A stretch of 64,000 nt of DNA from Novipirellula galeiformis (GTDB taxonomy: Bacteria > Planctomycetota > Planctomycetia > Pirellulales > Pirellulaceae). Shown one piece after another: positions 11,006-22,630 of the stretch. The first letter of the stretch is position 1. Every line of letters starts with the position of its first letter. Both the position numbers and the translations under genes were made by a program. The DNA is taken from positions 1-64,000 of the forward strand of contig NZ_SJPT01000012.1 in NCBI RefSeq assembly GCF_007860095.1, in the 5' to 3' direction. The notes under the pieces were generated by a model. That model did no database searches. It worked only from the letters and a program-made list of their open reading frames with translations, and was not told the DNA's origin.

Positions 11006-12365
11006 TTTCCAAAGAATTTGAAGGTTCGCGAATCGGTCGGGTGGCATCGGTACCAAGGATGGCGAGTCCGGCCAACATGTACATGCCGGCGCAGGTTAGA
11101 AAGACAAGCGATTGCCCACTGCCGAATCCTTCTGGAATCGACTCACCCATCGTCATCAATCGCGGTACCGCGATCGCGCTAGCCGCAGCGCCAAAGTTGC
11201 CCCACATATTACCCCAACCGAACACTGCCGATGTGTTCCGTCCGCCAACGTCCTGCATAAAAGCCCACACCGTCGGGTTGCCGATATCGGTCATCAAGGA
11301 AACCATCGCACAACAAGCTACGATCGGCCAAACCGAATCAAAGCTGGAGCATCCGACATAGGCCAACCCTGCGAAAAAGCAGGTTGCGCTCAGCGGGGCG
11401 ATACGTCCCCAGCGATGACCCAAGGTGCGGACCGCTTGGTTCCCCAACCAGCCACCAATCAGTTGTCCCGGAATCGCAATCGCCAGCACCCCGGTCACCA
11501 TCAGCGACCCCAGGAACGCTTCGACCCCTTTCTCTTCCTTCAGAAAGGTTGGTAGCCAAGTGATCAGAAACGCCCAACCAAAGACCAAGCAAAACTGGGC
11601 GATGGCATTGAGCCATAAGGAGCGACTTTTGATGATCGCCCACAACATTGGAAGGATGTCACGTGCGTTCGTCCTTTGCTCGGACGAGGTGGATTGTCCA
11701 ATTAAATCAAGCTCGCCTGAATTGACTCGGGGGTGCTCTTGAGGGCGGTCGCGGACGACGATCCAGTAGGCCAACGCGGCAACGAACCCGACGATACAGT
11801 ACAGATACATGACGTAACGCCAACTGCTAAGTTGGTAAATCAGCAATGTCGTCAAGAACGGCGCGAGTGTTCCGCCCATGCGGCCGCCGATCGAGACAAA
11901 CGAGCTTGCCATGGCGCGGTTGCGAAAGTGAAACCAGCAGCGAATCACGCCGCTGCTAGTCGGATAAGCACCGGCTTGGACAACGCCAAACGCGAGTCGC
12001 GCCATCAACAGACCACTGAGCGTGTTGGCCATCCCCGATAACCCGGTCAATGCCGACCAGGCGAGAATATAAAAGGTCAACATCGCGCGACCCCCAAATC
12101 GATCGCTGGCCCAGCCCGAAGGGACTTGGAAAAGAGCGTAGGCGAAGAAAAATGCGCCTAATACCTCGCCGATCTCTTCCTTGGTCGCCCCTTGGAAATC
12201 GCCGAGAAAGGAATCGCTTTTGATGATCTCGCCCAAACAGACGCGGTCGAGGTACAACATGAACGCCATCAGCACACTGACCGCGACGACTCGCATGCGA
12301 ACCCGACTAGGGACATCTTGCGGATTCGGATCTCCGCGATGCGGAGAATCGTGGTGGTCGGTCAT
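10998..12365 (-). CDS. MFS transporter, ACS-like family
   Basis: About 455 residues with around 12 hydrophobic segments. The loop between segments 2 and 3 reads PSGWASDRFGGR, the classic MFS motif, and LDRVCLG near the N-terminus is typical of the anion:cation symporter family (hexuronate/galactarate/sialate-type carriers). Start chosen at ATG 12365; ATG 12413, with AAAAGAAG before it, is an alternative. First gene of a two-gene operon with the M19 dipeptidase. The substrate cannot be read from sequence. Confidence 0.9.
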   Translation of the reverse strand: MTDHHDSPHRGDPNPQDVPSRVRMRVVAVSVLMAFMLYLDRVCLGEIIKSDSFLGDFQGATKEEIGEVLGAFFFAYALFQVPSGWASDRFGGRAMLTFYILAWSALTGLSGMANTLSGLLMARLAFGVVQAGAYPTSSGVIRCWFHFRNRAMASSFVSIGGRMGGTLAPFLTTLLIYQLSSWRYVMYLYCIVGFVAALAYWIVVRDRPQEHPRVNSGELDLIGQSTSSEQRTNARDILPMLWAIIKSRSLWLNAIAQFCLVFGWAFLITWLPTFLKEEKGVEAFLGSLMVTGVLAIAIPGQLIGGWLGNQAVRTLGHRWGRIAPLSATCFFAGLAYVGCSSFDSVWPIVACCAMVSLMTDIGNPTVWAFMQDVGGRNTSAVFGWGNMWGNFGAAASAIAVPRLMTMGESIPEGFGSGQSLVFLTCAGMYMLAGLAILGTDATRPIREPSNSLENA

Positions 12366-12872
12366 AGGCGAGGGGCTGTTTTCGTGGGCGGTGCGGCGCA
12401 AGTCGCCTAGCATCTTCTTTTAATGTTTTGCACGCGGTATTCCGAACGCTCACGCAATGCCCTTCACAACGCAGATGGACATTGAAATCGGCCAAGTGGG
12501 TGGCGGATCGCTCAGGCGGGAATGACATCAGCATAGCGGATGTCGAGCGGCGATGGGAAAGCTGCTGGCCGAGAAAACCGGATGAATCCCCCACTCACAT
12601 GATCCATTCGTAAACGAAATTCCGGAGAGGTGATGATCAACGTCAGCGTAGAGTTTGCCGCCGTCGCCGCAGAAATAACCTTGCGTCCCTTTACTGCTCG
12701 GGCCTGTCGCCACTCGGGATTTTTGAGTGATGTGTGAACGCCACGCAAATGGATGACGCAGAGGGGGCGGAAGCCGTGGCTATCGACGATGGCGAGACTA
12801 GCCACCGTCACGGTTAATCGCCTTCGAAAACCGCAGTAGCACAGGATGAGAGCCTTGTCTCACTGGGGGGCA
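12366..12872. other. Intergenic, no gene firmly recognised
   Basis: About 500 bases between the MFS start and the globin stop. One minus-strand frame (12512-12811, 99 codons) is open but resembles no family and lacks a clear ribosome-binding site. No palindrome or terminator seen. Confidence 0.4.
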
Positions 12873-13259
12873 TTACTCGTGAGTGTTACGCATATGATCG
12901 GCGGTGCGAAACAGCGTCGTCTTCAAATGTGCCGCCAAGGCTTGGTCCTCAACGAGTTCGTCAAGCGATTGATTCATGCACATCATCCATTGATCCCGTT
13001 CGTTTTCACCAATCGGAAATGGCAGGTGTCGGGCGCGCAACATCGGATGCCCGTATTGTTGAATGTAGAGGGAGGGGCCTCCATAAAAGCCCGATAAAAA
13101 TTTGAATAACTTGTCCCGTGACTCCGTCAGGTCGGCCGGGTGAAGGTCGCGCACTTGTTGAGCCGCGGGCAACTCCGACATCAGATCGTAGAAGCGGTCC
13201 ACGATGTTCCGCACTCCCGTTTCACCACCCAGCCGGCTGTAAATTGTCGTTTCATTCAT
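12873..13259 (-). CDS. Group II truncated haemoglobin (trHbO-like)
   Basis: A 128-residue haem protein. It has the group II features: Tyr24 at B10 (DRFYDLM), the block YIQQYGHPMLRARHLPFPIG with proximal His78, and Trp91 at G8 (ERDQWMMC). Members bind O2 and can act in NO or peroxide chemistry. Start at ATG 13259; the frame is open upstream but overlaps the preceding gene. It follows the MocR-type regulator on the same strand after 55 bases, so the two may be cotranscribed. Confidence 0.93.
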   Translation of the reverse strand: MNETTIYSRLGGETGVRNIVDRFYDLMSELPAAQQVRDLHPADLTESRDKLFKFLSGFYGGPSLYIQQYGHPMLRARHLPFPIGENERDQWMMCMNQSLDELVEDQALAAHLKTTLFRTADHMRNTHE

Positions 13260-13314
13260 GCGTTTATCGTACCTCAATGCGTTGGGATGCCAAGCTGGGC
13301 CTATCGTTGCTCGT

Positions 13315-14670
13315 TTATTGCAGCAAGCTGGCCAACGCTTCGACGGCTCGTTTGGCTTCGTCAAAGGTGGCCGCGCCGCCCAGACAAAACCGGAATGCTT
13401 CGGGAGGTTCGATGTCGATACAAAAATCATCGGACGCAACCGCGCCGAGCGCATAGCCTCGTGTCCAATCCACTACGCGGTGGCGACCCAACGATGCGGG
13501 CGGCTTGATCCAAGCGTGAAAACAAAACTCGGATGTGTCGAGGCACTCACTCGGCAACGCTTGGGTCAACAACCGGCGACGAGCCCGTGTCTCGGCGCGG
13601 ACCGCTGCGAGGATCGCGTCGGCCAATCCGTTCTCGATCCATCGGGTCACCAACGCCGACGTCAACGGCGAGGCCATCACGGAAACCGCTCGCAAACTTT
13701 CCACGATGTCTTCCGGTTCCATCACTCGCGGTGTCAACAGATAGGCAATGCGGAGCCCCGGACCTAGGCACTTCGCTAGGCTGGCAACATAGAACGTCAA
13801 CTCCGGAGCAAGCATCGCCATCGCGGGCGGCGGATTGACGGGCAAGAAACCGTACGCGTCATCTTCGATAATCGCAATCCCGTGCTTGCGAGCAACCTCC
13901 ACAATCTCGACGCGACGATGCATCGGTACCGTTTCGGTCGTTGGGTTTCGTAGCGTTGGGTTCTGATACAACACGCGAACTTGGTTTCGAGTCGCGGCTT
14001 GAGCCAACGCGGCCGGATCGATGCCGTGTTGATCGGTGGGCAAACCATGCAGCTCGCGACCAATCGTTTTCGCGATCCCACGTAGCCCGGGATAGGTGAT
14101 CGATTCGCAAGCGATCGAGCCACCGTGGCAAAGCAACGTCGAAAGCACGGCGCTGATTGCGGCGTGGGCCCCCGCGGTGATATGCAATGAGTGCTGATCT
14201 AGCAAAATTCCTCGACGTGATAACCAATCGGTCGCGGCAGCTTTGTCCTGGGCCACGCCGCCCCCGGGTTGATAGCGAAGCAACTGGGGCATCAAACTGC
14301 TAATGGTTGTCATCGACGTCCGCATTTTGCCTAGCAATGCCTCGTCGTGAACATCCGGTGGCTGATTCATACTGCGGTCGGCCAAGTCCGCGCGTCGCAG
14401 GCTTGCATTGCCAGGGTGCTTGCTCCCCCGCACAAACGTTCCCGAGCCAACCCTTGCTTCGACCAGACCGATCCGTGCCGCTTCGGCGTACCCCCGCGCA
14501 ATCGTGGTGACATCCAAATTGATTCGTTTTGCCAACGCGCGCTGCGTCGGCAGGTGATCGCCGGGCATCAGTCGCCCGTCAGCAATATCGTTAGCAATGG
14601 CCCGTGCGATGCCTTCAAAAAGGGGCACATCGCAATGAGTCAGATCGGGAGTCCAATCGCTTCGTCGCAT
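13315..14670 (-). CDS. MocR-type transcriptional regulator (GntR HTH + aminotransferase domain)
   Basis: A 451-residue two-domain protein. A GntR winged helix (LFEGIARAIANDIADGRL, then LPTQRALAKRINLDVTT; about residues 12-75) is joined to a fold-type I aminotransferase domain (about 110-450) with the PLP lysine at K300 in the SLAKCLGPGLRIAYL block. MocR proteins regulate amine, amino-acid or vitamin B6 genes with PLP adducts as signals. Start at ATG 14670; the frame runs open further upstream without similarity. It is divergent to the sulfite/nitrite reductase gene across 291 bases, making that gene a possible target. Confidence 0.9.
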   Translation of the reverse strand: MRRSDWTPDLTHCDVPLFEGIARAIANDIADGRLMPGDHLPTQRALAKRINLDVTTIARGYAEAARIGLVEARVGSGTFVRGSKHPGNASLRRADLADRSMNQPPDVHDEALLGKMRTSMTTISSLMPQLLRYQPGGGVAQDKAAATDWLSRRGILLDQHSLHITAGAHAAISAVLSTLLCHGGSIACESITYPGLRGIAKTIGRELHGLPTDQHGIDPAALAQAATRNQVRVLYQNPTLRNPTTETVPMHRRVEIVEVARKHGIAIIEDDAYGFLPVNPPPAMAMLAPELTFYVASLAKCLGPGLRIAYLLTPRVMEPEDIVESLRAVSVMASPLTSALVTRWIENGLADAILAAVRAETRARRRLLTQALPSECLDTSEFCFHAWIKPPASLGRHRVVDWTRGYALGAVASDDFCIDIEPPEAFRFCLGGAATFDEAKRAVEALASLLQ

Positions 14671-14961
14671 TGAAAAAGAGGGGGCTGTACAGGGGATGTT
14701 CGCTCGAATCAAGCTGGCTCCCGATCCGCATTGCGTGGCCCGAGACGCGCCGTACCCATGATAGCCGACGGCCCCGTCACTAAACAGACGCGGACGTGTC
14801 GCTCTACCGACGCGAGATGGTGGCAGGGTGTCTGTGCAATGCAACGCAATTGAATGGAGGATTGAGTGGGTCATTGCATGGAAAGGAGGTCTGGATCGGT
14901 CTGCTTGCGCTGGAAATGCCCACACGCCGTTGATCTCTGGATGGGACCTTCGTAGGCTCGG

Positions 14962-16794
14962 ATGAACTTCAAGCGTGACTCTCCTCTTTCAGGAAAAATC
15001 TCGGTGACGAACCCAACGACGGATCCAGCGTACAAGCGAAGTGGCGTCGAAAAGATCAAGGCGGATAGCCAATGGTTGGCAGGGCGTATCGACGAAGAGC
15101 TCTCCGATGAAACCGATCACTTCGTCGGTGATAGTTTGCAACTGTTGAAGTTTCATGGCACGTATCAGCAAGACGACCGTGATCAGCGCCGCGAACTTCG
15201 TAAAGTCGGTAAAGACAAAGCGTTCTCGATGATGATTCGCTGCCGGATTCCCGGTGGACGGATGACGGCGGACCAGTTCATCGCCCACCTCGACATCTGC
15301 GAGTTGTTGGGGAACTCGACGATGAAGATTACGACGCGGCAAACGATCCAGTTGCACGGCGTGGTGAAACGCGATCTGAGAAAAACCATCGCTCGGATCA
15401 ACTCGCTCGGCCTTTCAACGTTGGCCGCTTGTGGGGATGTCAACCGAAACGTGATGTGTTGTCCGGCGAAGCGCAACGATCCAATCCGAGCGGAATTGCA
15501 GCGTTTGACCGACGAGCTGGCTGAATCATTGGCGCCGCGGACCGGCGCGTACCAGGAGTTGTGGGTCAAGGATCAAACGAGCGGCGAAGAGATGCGAGTC
15601 GGCGGCGAATCGCCTTCGCCCGAGAACGTCGAACCGCTCTACGGTCCGACCTACTTGCCTCGCAAGTTTAAGTGCGGCGTCGTGCTGCCCGAAGACAACT
15701 GTATTGACGTCTACACCCAAGACCTGGGGTTCATTGCGGTGGTCCGAGACGGCAGTGTGGCCGGCTACAATATCCTCGTTGGCGGCGGCATGGGGACCAC
15801 GCCTAGTTTGAAGAAGACGTTTCCCGCGATTGCCAAACGCATGGCCTTTTGTACGACCGAGCAAGCCATCGATGTCGCCAAGGCGGTGTTGATTGTCCAA
15901 CGCGACAATGGCAATCGGGCTGATCGCAAAGTCGCGCGGATGAAGTACCTCGTCGCCCATTGGGGCATCGAGCGGTTTCGCAATGAAGTTGAATCGGTGC
16001 TCGGATTCCCACTTGAGGATTGCACCGAAGACGATGTTCACGGCGTCGACGACCACATGGGATGGCAACCGCAGAAAGACGGTCGGTGGTCCTACGGGTT
16101 GTGTGTCGAAAATGGCCGCGTTCGCGATTCTGATGCGATCGAGATGAAGTCGGCACTGCGTGAATTGGCGGAAACACTGGGAACCGAAATTCGATTGGCG
16201 GGAAATCAAAGTCTAATCTTCTGCGATATTCAATCGGATCAACGCGATCGTATTTTTGAGATTCTCAAGCGACACCAGATTGCTTCGAGCGAACAAACCA
16301 GCCTCGTTCGTCGCTTCGCCATGGCTTGTGTCGCGCTGCCGTCATGCGGTTTGGCGGTTACCGAAGCCGAACGCCGATTACCGAGCGTGATCAGCGACTT
16401 GGAACACGTGCTCGCTCGACTCGGGTTAAACGCGGAACGGTTCACCATCCGCATGACGGGATGTCCCAACGGGTGTGCTCGACCCTACGTTGCCGACATC
16501 GCGTTGGTGGGTAAAGCGGTTGACCGCTACACGCTGTTTCTCGGCGGAACGCTGCTGGGAAATCGCCTCGCGATCCTCTACAAAGAGCTCGTGCCCGCAG
16601 CTGAAATTGTGAATGAATTGACCTGCTTATTTACGGTTTACAAAGACCAACGCAGCGTGGGCGAAAGCCTCGGTGATTTCTGTCACCGGTTCGGAGTGGA
16701 TGCGCTGCGGACGGCCTGTGACGCGATCGGGTGTGAACCGTGCGTTTCGCCCTCGGTTACCGACCCCATCCATCACGAGGAAACGAAAGAGTAA
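14962..16794 (+). CDS. cysI: Siroheme ferredoxin-type sulfite/nitrite reductase
   Basis: A 610-residue siroheme/[4Fe-4S] reductase that performs six-electron reduction of sulfite to sulfide (or nitrite to ammonia). The iron-sulfur/siroheme cysteines are visible: C456 and C462 (CVALPSCG) and C501 and C505 (TGCPNGC). Both ferredoxin-like half-domains are present; FHGTYQQDDRDQR resembles the ferredoxin-sulfite reductase subgroup, and ITTRQTIQLHG is the usual substrate-side motif. Sulfite is more likely than nitrite by overall resemblance, but I cannot exclude nitrite. A 62-residue membrane protein follows after 2 bases; no other sulfur or nitrate genes are near. Confidence 0.9.
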   Translation: MNFKRDSPLSGKISVTNPTTDPAYKRSGVEKIKADSQWLAGRIDEELSDETDHFVGDSLQLLKFHGTYQQDDRDQRRELRKVGKDKAFSMMIRCRIPGGRMTADQFIAHLDICELLGNSTMKITTRQTIQLHGVVKRDLRKTIARINSLGLSTLAACGDVNRNVMCCPAKRNDPIRAELQRLTDELAESLAPRTGAYQELWVKDQTSGEEMRVGGESPSPENVEPLYGPTYLPRKFKCGVVLPEDNCIDVYTQDLGFIAVVRDGSVAGYNILVGGGMGTTPSLKKTFPAIAKRMAFCTTEQAIDVAKAVLIVQRDNGNRADRKVARMKYLVAHWGIERFRNEVESVLGFPLEDCTEDDVHGVDDHMGWQPQKDGRWSYGLCVENGRVRDSDAIEMKSALRELAETLGTEIRLAGNQSLIFCDIQSDQRDRIFEILKRHQIASSEQTSLVRRFAMACVALPSCGLAVTEAERRLPSVISDLEHVLARLGLNAERFTIRMTGCPNGCARPYVADIALVGKAVDRYTLFLGGTLLGNRLAILYKELVPAAEIVNELTCLFTVYKDQRSVGESLGDFCHRFGVDALRTACDAIGCEPCVSPSVTDPIHHEETKE

Positions 16795-16796
16795 AA

Positions 16797-16985
16797 ATGG
16801 AACAAATTAAAGGCCTTTGGCGTGATACATGGTGGTTGTGGGCAGGGTTCGTGGGAATGTTGATGGTGATGTCGGCATTCTTGTCTTGGTTCTTCCTGCT
16901 CATCATTCCGCTGCTGCACATGCCCTTTCTGTACTTCGCCTTCGTGCGCTATGACGAGGAAGGCAACGAGAAAATCAACGTCTAG
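16797..16985 (+). CDS. Small Trp-rich membrane protein downstream of sulfite reductase
   Basis: A 62-residue protein starting at ATG 16797, two bases after the reductase stop, so almost certainly translated from the same mRNA. It starts MEQIKGLWRDTWWLWAGF and has two hydrophobic segments joined without a clear loop, then a short acidic tail. I recognise no named family. Its position suggests a role with the reductase, for example membrane tethering, but this is inference. Confidence 0.8.
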   Translation: MEQIKGLWRDTWWLWAGFVGMLMVMSAFLSWFFLLIIPLLHMPFLYFAFVRYDEEGNEKINV

Positions 16986-17062
16986 GCATGCGATGGATTA
17001 GGGCGAAAGAATTAGGTCGGAGGAACGCGAGTCATGGTTGCTCACACGTGCGGTGCCTGGAA

Positions 17063-19039
17063 TTATTGGTGCGGTGGCACTAACAACGTGGGAGAGTGTG
17101 TGGGAGGTAATCGAGGCGCCGTGGGATCGTGACTCGACGTGACGGTCCGTGTCTCGAAAAGCCTCTTCAGTGAAGTCACCCTTTGTTCGCTCCAGCCCTT
17201 GGGCTGCGTGACGGCGATCCAGGCATCGATATAGCTTGACGGTGAATAGTTATGCCCGTAGCCCATCGGAACACTGGTTGCCATCGGCATATCAAACGCC
17301 ACCTGTAGAAACGTAATGATCGGGTACCAGCGCAGGTGCGGCGAAACGTCGGGTCCGCGAGGTTCGTTTAACCAATCCGGAGCAATCCAAGCCAAATGAG
17401 GTGAGAACCAAATCATCGGGTCACTAGCGTGTTGAATGTAGACGTTTCGCATTGGGCCCCAGGCGGCGTTGGACCGCAGCGCATTGTGTTGGCCCGTGAA
17501 TCGCAACAGTCGTCCGTCACGAAAGGTCGGCAACCATGGCGGACTTCCCGCGTTGCGGTCGTTGACGAAGGATCGCCAGTTTTGACTTGGAAACGGGGGC
17601 CCGCTCCACACCGCTCCATCAAGCGGATCTTCAAAGATCGTAAACATGTCTGCGGAAATTTCGGAACCGAGCGCCCCCAGACTCAAGCCATGCAAGTACA
17701 ATTTCGGCCGAGCGTTTTTGGGCAACGTTTTCCAGTAGCCGTAGATTTGATTGAACAGCGCGTCGGCCGCTTCGACCGAACGTTGTGGATCGACAAGCAG
17801 CGTGATCCAACTCGGTAGGTGCGAATACTGCATGCTGACGATCGCCGTGTCTCCGCCATGCAGGTATTCGATCGTGTCGACCGCCGACGGATCCAACCAA
17901 CCGGTGCCCGTGGGCGTGGCGACAATCAGCACCGAACGCTCGAATCCGCCGACACGCTTCAGTTCGTCCAAGGCAAGTTTGGCACGCTCGTCATCACTGG
18001 CACGCTCCTGCTCGTTGGCATGTGAACGCATCCCGACGTAGACGCGAACCGGACGCCGAATTTCTGGATTCGTATCGTCAACGCGATCAACCCGGCTACC
18101 CTCCTGACTCCGGCTACCGTCCTTGCTGGAGGCATCCGCGTCGCCGCCGGCAGCGCCATCATCATCAGCGGCATCCGCCCCGTGGTGAACTGGGGCATCA
18201 ACAGCGAAAAAGGCAGCGATTTGTTGCTGGCTGGGACCCGAAGTGAGGTGGTTTTGCCCCTGCCGTCCGATCGAATCCCATGCTACCAACGACGCCTCGC
18301 TGCCACAGAGCAGCGGTTCGCTTGGTTGCTCGACCCCTTCGTCGGTTGATACGTCCATACGTGCGAAGAAGGAGTCGGCGGCATCCAGCAAACCGCGTGC
18401 AATCAAGTCATTGGCTAACACAAACGCGAACAACACGACTAAGGTGAATCCGGTAGCGAATGCGATCCGGCGAGGCAGAATGCGATTCAATTTGTCGGAC
18501 ACGTAGCCGACCGCTTTGACAAACATGCGGCCCAACGCTACCAAGCTCGCCCCGGAAACAATCGCGATCAACGCCATTCGGTAGGGATAAGCCGACTCCA
18601 AGGGCGGCAACTCCATCAAGACGCGAATTGAATTCTGCCAAAACGTCATCCGCCACACAAACGCGACAAAGACAATTGCGACCACAGCGACAATCAAACG
18701 CTTTAACGTCCACTGTTTTGCTTCCGAGGGTTCTGGCAATTCCAGAAAACAAAATAGGTGAACCAGCGCAACGCCCACCCCGTAGCCCGAGGCGATCGAG
18801 AAACCCGATAGCAATCCTTGAACCGCGTAATGCCTCGGCAACAGCGAGGGGGTGACCGAAGCGGCAAAGAATAATGCGGCAAAGACCAAGCCAATGAAGG
18901 AGAACGAGCGTCCATAATCGAGCGACCACGTCTGCAATCGCCACTTCCATTTTTCAAACACAGAGCATTTCCTACCGATGGGCACCCGTGTACTAGCCTC
19001 ATTGCCGACGGAGCCCCTTTCCGATCGGCCGATTGCCAA
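17063..19039 (-). CDS. Membrane-anchored alpha/beta hydrolase (Abhydrolase_9 type)
   Basis: Up to 658 residues. The N-terminal half has about five hydrophobic segments (about residues 40-225, including SFIGLVFAALFFAASVTPSL), as in the Abhydrolase_9_N region; the C-terminal half is the alpha/beta hydrolase domain with nucleophile S453 in the LYLHGLSLGALGSE block. Between them lies an Asp/Ser/Ala-rich low-complexity insert (about 285-320). The family is found in mycobacteria and other bacteria and its substrate is not well defined. Several Met near the start make the exact N-terminus uncertain. Monocistronic. Confidence 0.87.
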   Translation of the reverse strand: MAIGRSERGSVGNEASTRVPIGRKCSVFEKWKWRLQTWSLDYGRSFSFIGLVFAALFFAASVTPSLLPRHYAVQGLLSGFSIASGYGVGVALVHLFCFLELPEPSEAKQWTLKRLIVAVVAIVFVAFVWRMTFWQNSIRVLMELPPLESAYPYRMALIAIVSGASLVALGRMFVKAVGYVSDKLNRILPRRIAFATGFTLVVLFAFVLANDLIARGLLDAADSFFARMDVSTDEGVEQPSEPLLCGSEASLVAWDSIGRQGQNHLTSGPSQQQIAAFFAVDAPVHHGADAADDDGAAGGDADASSKDGSRSQEGSRVDRVDDTNPEIRRPVRVYVGMRSHANEQERASDDERAKLALDELKRVGGFERSVLIVATPTGTGWLDPSAVDTIEYLHGGDTAIVSMQYSHLPSWITLLVDPQRSVEAADALFNQIYGYWKTLPKNARPKLYLHGLSLGALGSEISADMFTIFEDPLDGAVWSGPPFPSQNWRSFVNDRNAGSPPWLPTFRDGRLLRFTGQHNALRSNAAWGPMRNVYIQHASDPMIWFSPHLAWIAPDWLNEPRGPDVSPHLRWYPIITFLQVAFDMPMATSVPMGYGHNYSPSSYIDAWIAVTQPKGWSEQRVTSLKRLFETRTVTSSHDPTAPRLPPTHSPTLLVPPHQ

Positions 19040-19289
19040 CAGGGCTTACTCGCTCAGGGGCCACTCGACCAGAGCCCGAGCAAGCCTTCAAGACACCACG
19101 CTGATTACCTTGTATCGTCATGCTCGTGCAAGAGATCAACCCCACACCCCTACTCGAATCAACTCGATCTTGAAATAACTTGATGGCTGGGGGACGCTTG
19201 TCGTCCGCAGTATGCTTGTCCGCCGAGCCAAGCGACGAGATCAACGAGACCGTATCCACGAGAAGTGGCAACCAGGAAACGAAACGATC

Positions 19290-19916
19290 ATGATGAACGC
19301 AGCGGAAACGGAAACCGTCAAACGGGTGGACGCGATCGTCCGCCAACGGATGGCGGGACAACAGGCAGGGCACGGAATCGACCATGTGGTACGCGTCCTC
19401 ACTTTGGCTCGTCAAATCCAATCCGAGGTTGGCGGCAATCGATTGGTTGTCGAACTGGCGGCCCTGCTCCACGACGTGGGAGACGCAAAATTTCACAACG
19501 GACAGGAGCGAAGTGCTGAATTCTCGCGAGAAATATTGAGGGGCCTCGATGTCGATGGCGACGTGATCGATCATGTTGCGGCGATTGTCGATAATATCTC
19601 GTTTCGCAAAGGAGTCGATTCCGAGTCGCTGACGTTCGAAGGCAAAATTGTCCAAGACGCCGACCGACTCGACGCACTCGGCGCGATTGGGATCGTACGC
19701 ACGATTGAGTACGGAGCCGCCGTGGGACAACCGTTCTACCTTTCGGAGAACGAAAACGGCGAGCACAAAATGGGCATCGATCACTTCGATGAAAAACTTT
19801 TTAAGCTGCGTGATTTGCTCAATACCGAACCTGCACGTCGGATCGCGGTTCAACGTGAGCAATTCATGCGTACCTTCTTGAATCAATTCTACGACGAGTG
19901 TGGTGAAACCAAGTGA
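19290..19916 (+). CDS. HD-domain phosphohydrolase (YedJ-like)
   Basis: About 208 residues. The HD metal motifs are visible: [19 protein letters not shown] and the later [13 protein letters not shown], in the order of small YedJ-type HD proteins, which hydrolyse nucleotides or phosphodiesters; the substrate is unknown. Start is one of two adjacent ATGs (19290/19293); the frame opens earlier at 19212. Its TGA overlaps the GTG of the next gene (GTGA), so the two are translationally coupled. Confidence 0.9.
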   Translation: MMNAAETETVKRVDAIVRQRMAGQQAGHGIDHVVRVLTLARQIQSEVGGNRLVVELAALLHDVGDAKFHNGQERSAEFSREILRGLDVDGDVIDHVAAIVDNISFRKGVDSESLTFEGKIVQDADRLDALGAIGIVRTIEYGAAVGQPFYLSENENGEHKMGIDHFDEKLFKLRDLLNTEPARRIAVQREQFMRTFLNQFYDECGETK

Positions 19917-20290
19917 GTCCACAAGAACCGAAACTTGCGCTAATTGGTTGGGACGATTTCGCTCAGGTCGAGATGCGTGCGGGAACCATCGTTGCAGTCG
20001 ATGATTTCCCCGAAGCCCGTAAACCGGCTTACAAAGTCACCGTCGACTTCGGCCCCGAAATCGGAGTCAAGCGAACTAGCGCCCAAATCACGGCGTTGTA
20101 TCGCAAGGACGATCTCGTCGGCCGGCAAGTCATCGGGGTGGTCAATTTTCCTGCCAAACAGATCGGGCCGTTCATGTCCGAGTTCCTGATCATGGGGTTC
20201 TATCGAGAGGATGGGGCGGTCGTCTTGGCAGTGCCCGATCCATCCGTCGGCCCCGATCAACCCGTGGACAACGGTGCCAAGCTGGCCTGA
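19913..20290 (+). CDS. csaA: CsaA-like tRNA-binding-domain protein
   Basis: A 125-residue single OB-fold protein with GTG start overlapping the preceding stop by 4 bases. The family signature is clear: [67 protein letters not shown]. CsaA is homologous to the C-terminal tRNA-binding domain of methionyl- and phenylalanyl-tRNA synthetases and has been described as a secretion-related chaperone in Bacillus. Coupling with an HD hydrolase may reflect a shared RNA-related task, but that is speculation. Confidence 0.92.
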   Translation: MSPQEPKLALIGWDDFAQVEMRAGTIVAVDDFPEARKPAYKVTVDFGPEIGVKRTSAQITALYRKDDLVGRQVIGVVNFPAKQIGPFMSEFLIMGFYREDGAVVLAVPDPSVGPDQPVDNGAKLA

Positions 20291-20345
20291 GGATCGGACG
20301 AGTTGGCAGGAGCATCGGACGAGCGCTGGGTGGTTTCCACCGCGT

Positions 20346-21676
<1,331 letters not shown>

Positions 21677-21680
<4 letters not shown>

Positions 21681-22630
21681 TCGATCACCAAGTGCAACAC
21701 GGCGAAGTAGTGGTCTTGATCGGTCCAGTGTTGATGGAGCGAAAAGCCGTATTGCTCGGCAAACGTGGCAAACCCATCGACGGTGTACTTGTGCGAATAC
21801 TCCGTCACGATTTCTTCTCCGGCATCGAAATGCACTTCACGGTTACCAAGCGATACCACCTGAGTCTCAAGGCTGACGAGCGAAATTTCCACGCGGTGGC
21901 GTGCCCGGTTGTAAACCGCCCGATGCTGAAAATGGTCCAGCTCAAAGTTGCTGCCGAGTTCACGATTGATGCGTTGCAACACATTGAGGTTGAATGCCGC
22001 CGTGACACCTGCGGAATCATTGTAGGCCGCCTCGATGATCCCCGCCTCCTTTTGTAGATCGATGCCGATCAACAAGCCTCCGTCACGCCCCAACATCCGT
22101 GACATTTGCTTCAATAATCCTCCCGCTTGGGGTGGAGGAAAATTGCCAATCGTCGAACCAGGGAAATAGATCACCACGTGAGAGGCGGGCGGTTCACAAT
22201 CCGGTAATGAAAACGGTTGGGTGAAGTCGGCGATCACCGGCATGACTTGCAAACTCGGGTAAGCTAAACGCAGCCCATCGGCGGTCTTCAACACGTGTTC
22301 TTCGGAAATGTCGACAGGCACGTATGCTCTCGGTTGCTCAAGTGCGTCGAGAAGCAACCGTGTCTTTAAGCTGCTTCCACTGCCGTATTCTACTAGCATC
22401 GCTTGGGTATCAATTTGGCGGGCAATCGACGCTGCGTTTTGCTTCATGATCGACCATTCGGTGCGCGTGACGTAATACTCGTCCAACTCGCAGATTTGAT
22501 CAAAGAGCTGCGAGCCATGCTCGTCGTACAAGTATTTGCACGGCAACGTTTTGCGGGGCTGTGACAATCCATGAACGACATCCGATAGAAACGAGTCGCT
22601 TCGCGAGATGGTTTCCGGGGTCATGATCAT
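21677..22630 (-). CDS. egtD: L-histidine N(alpha)-methyltransferase EgtD
   Basis: About 317 residues; SAM-dependent enzyme that trimethylates histidine to hercynine, the first step of ergothioneine synthesis. Motifs: LPCKYLYDEHGSQLFDQIC, YYVTRTEW, the SAM-binding LVEYGSGSSLKTR, VPVDISEEHV, VIYFPGSTIGNFPP and LLIGIDLQKE. Start at ATG 22630 (22624 possible); the frame opens further upstream without similarity. First gene of the egtD-egtB operon. Confidence 0.95.

Noticed and set aside
12512-12811. Minus-strand open frame of 99 codons between the MFS and globin genes
   Set aside because: Reads plausibly but has no family resemblance, no clear ribosome-binding site and overlapping frames on the other strand; not enough to call a gene.
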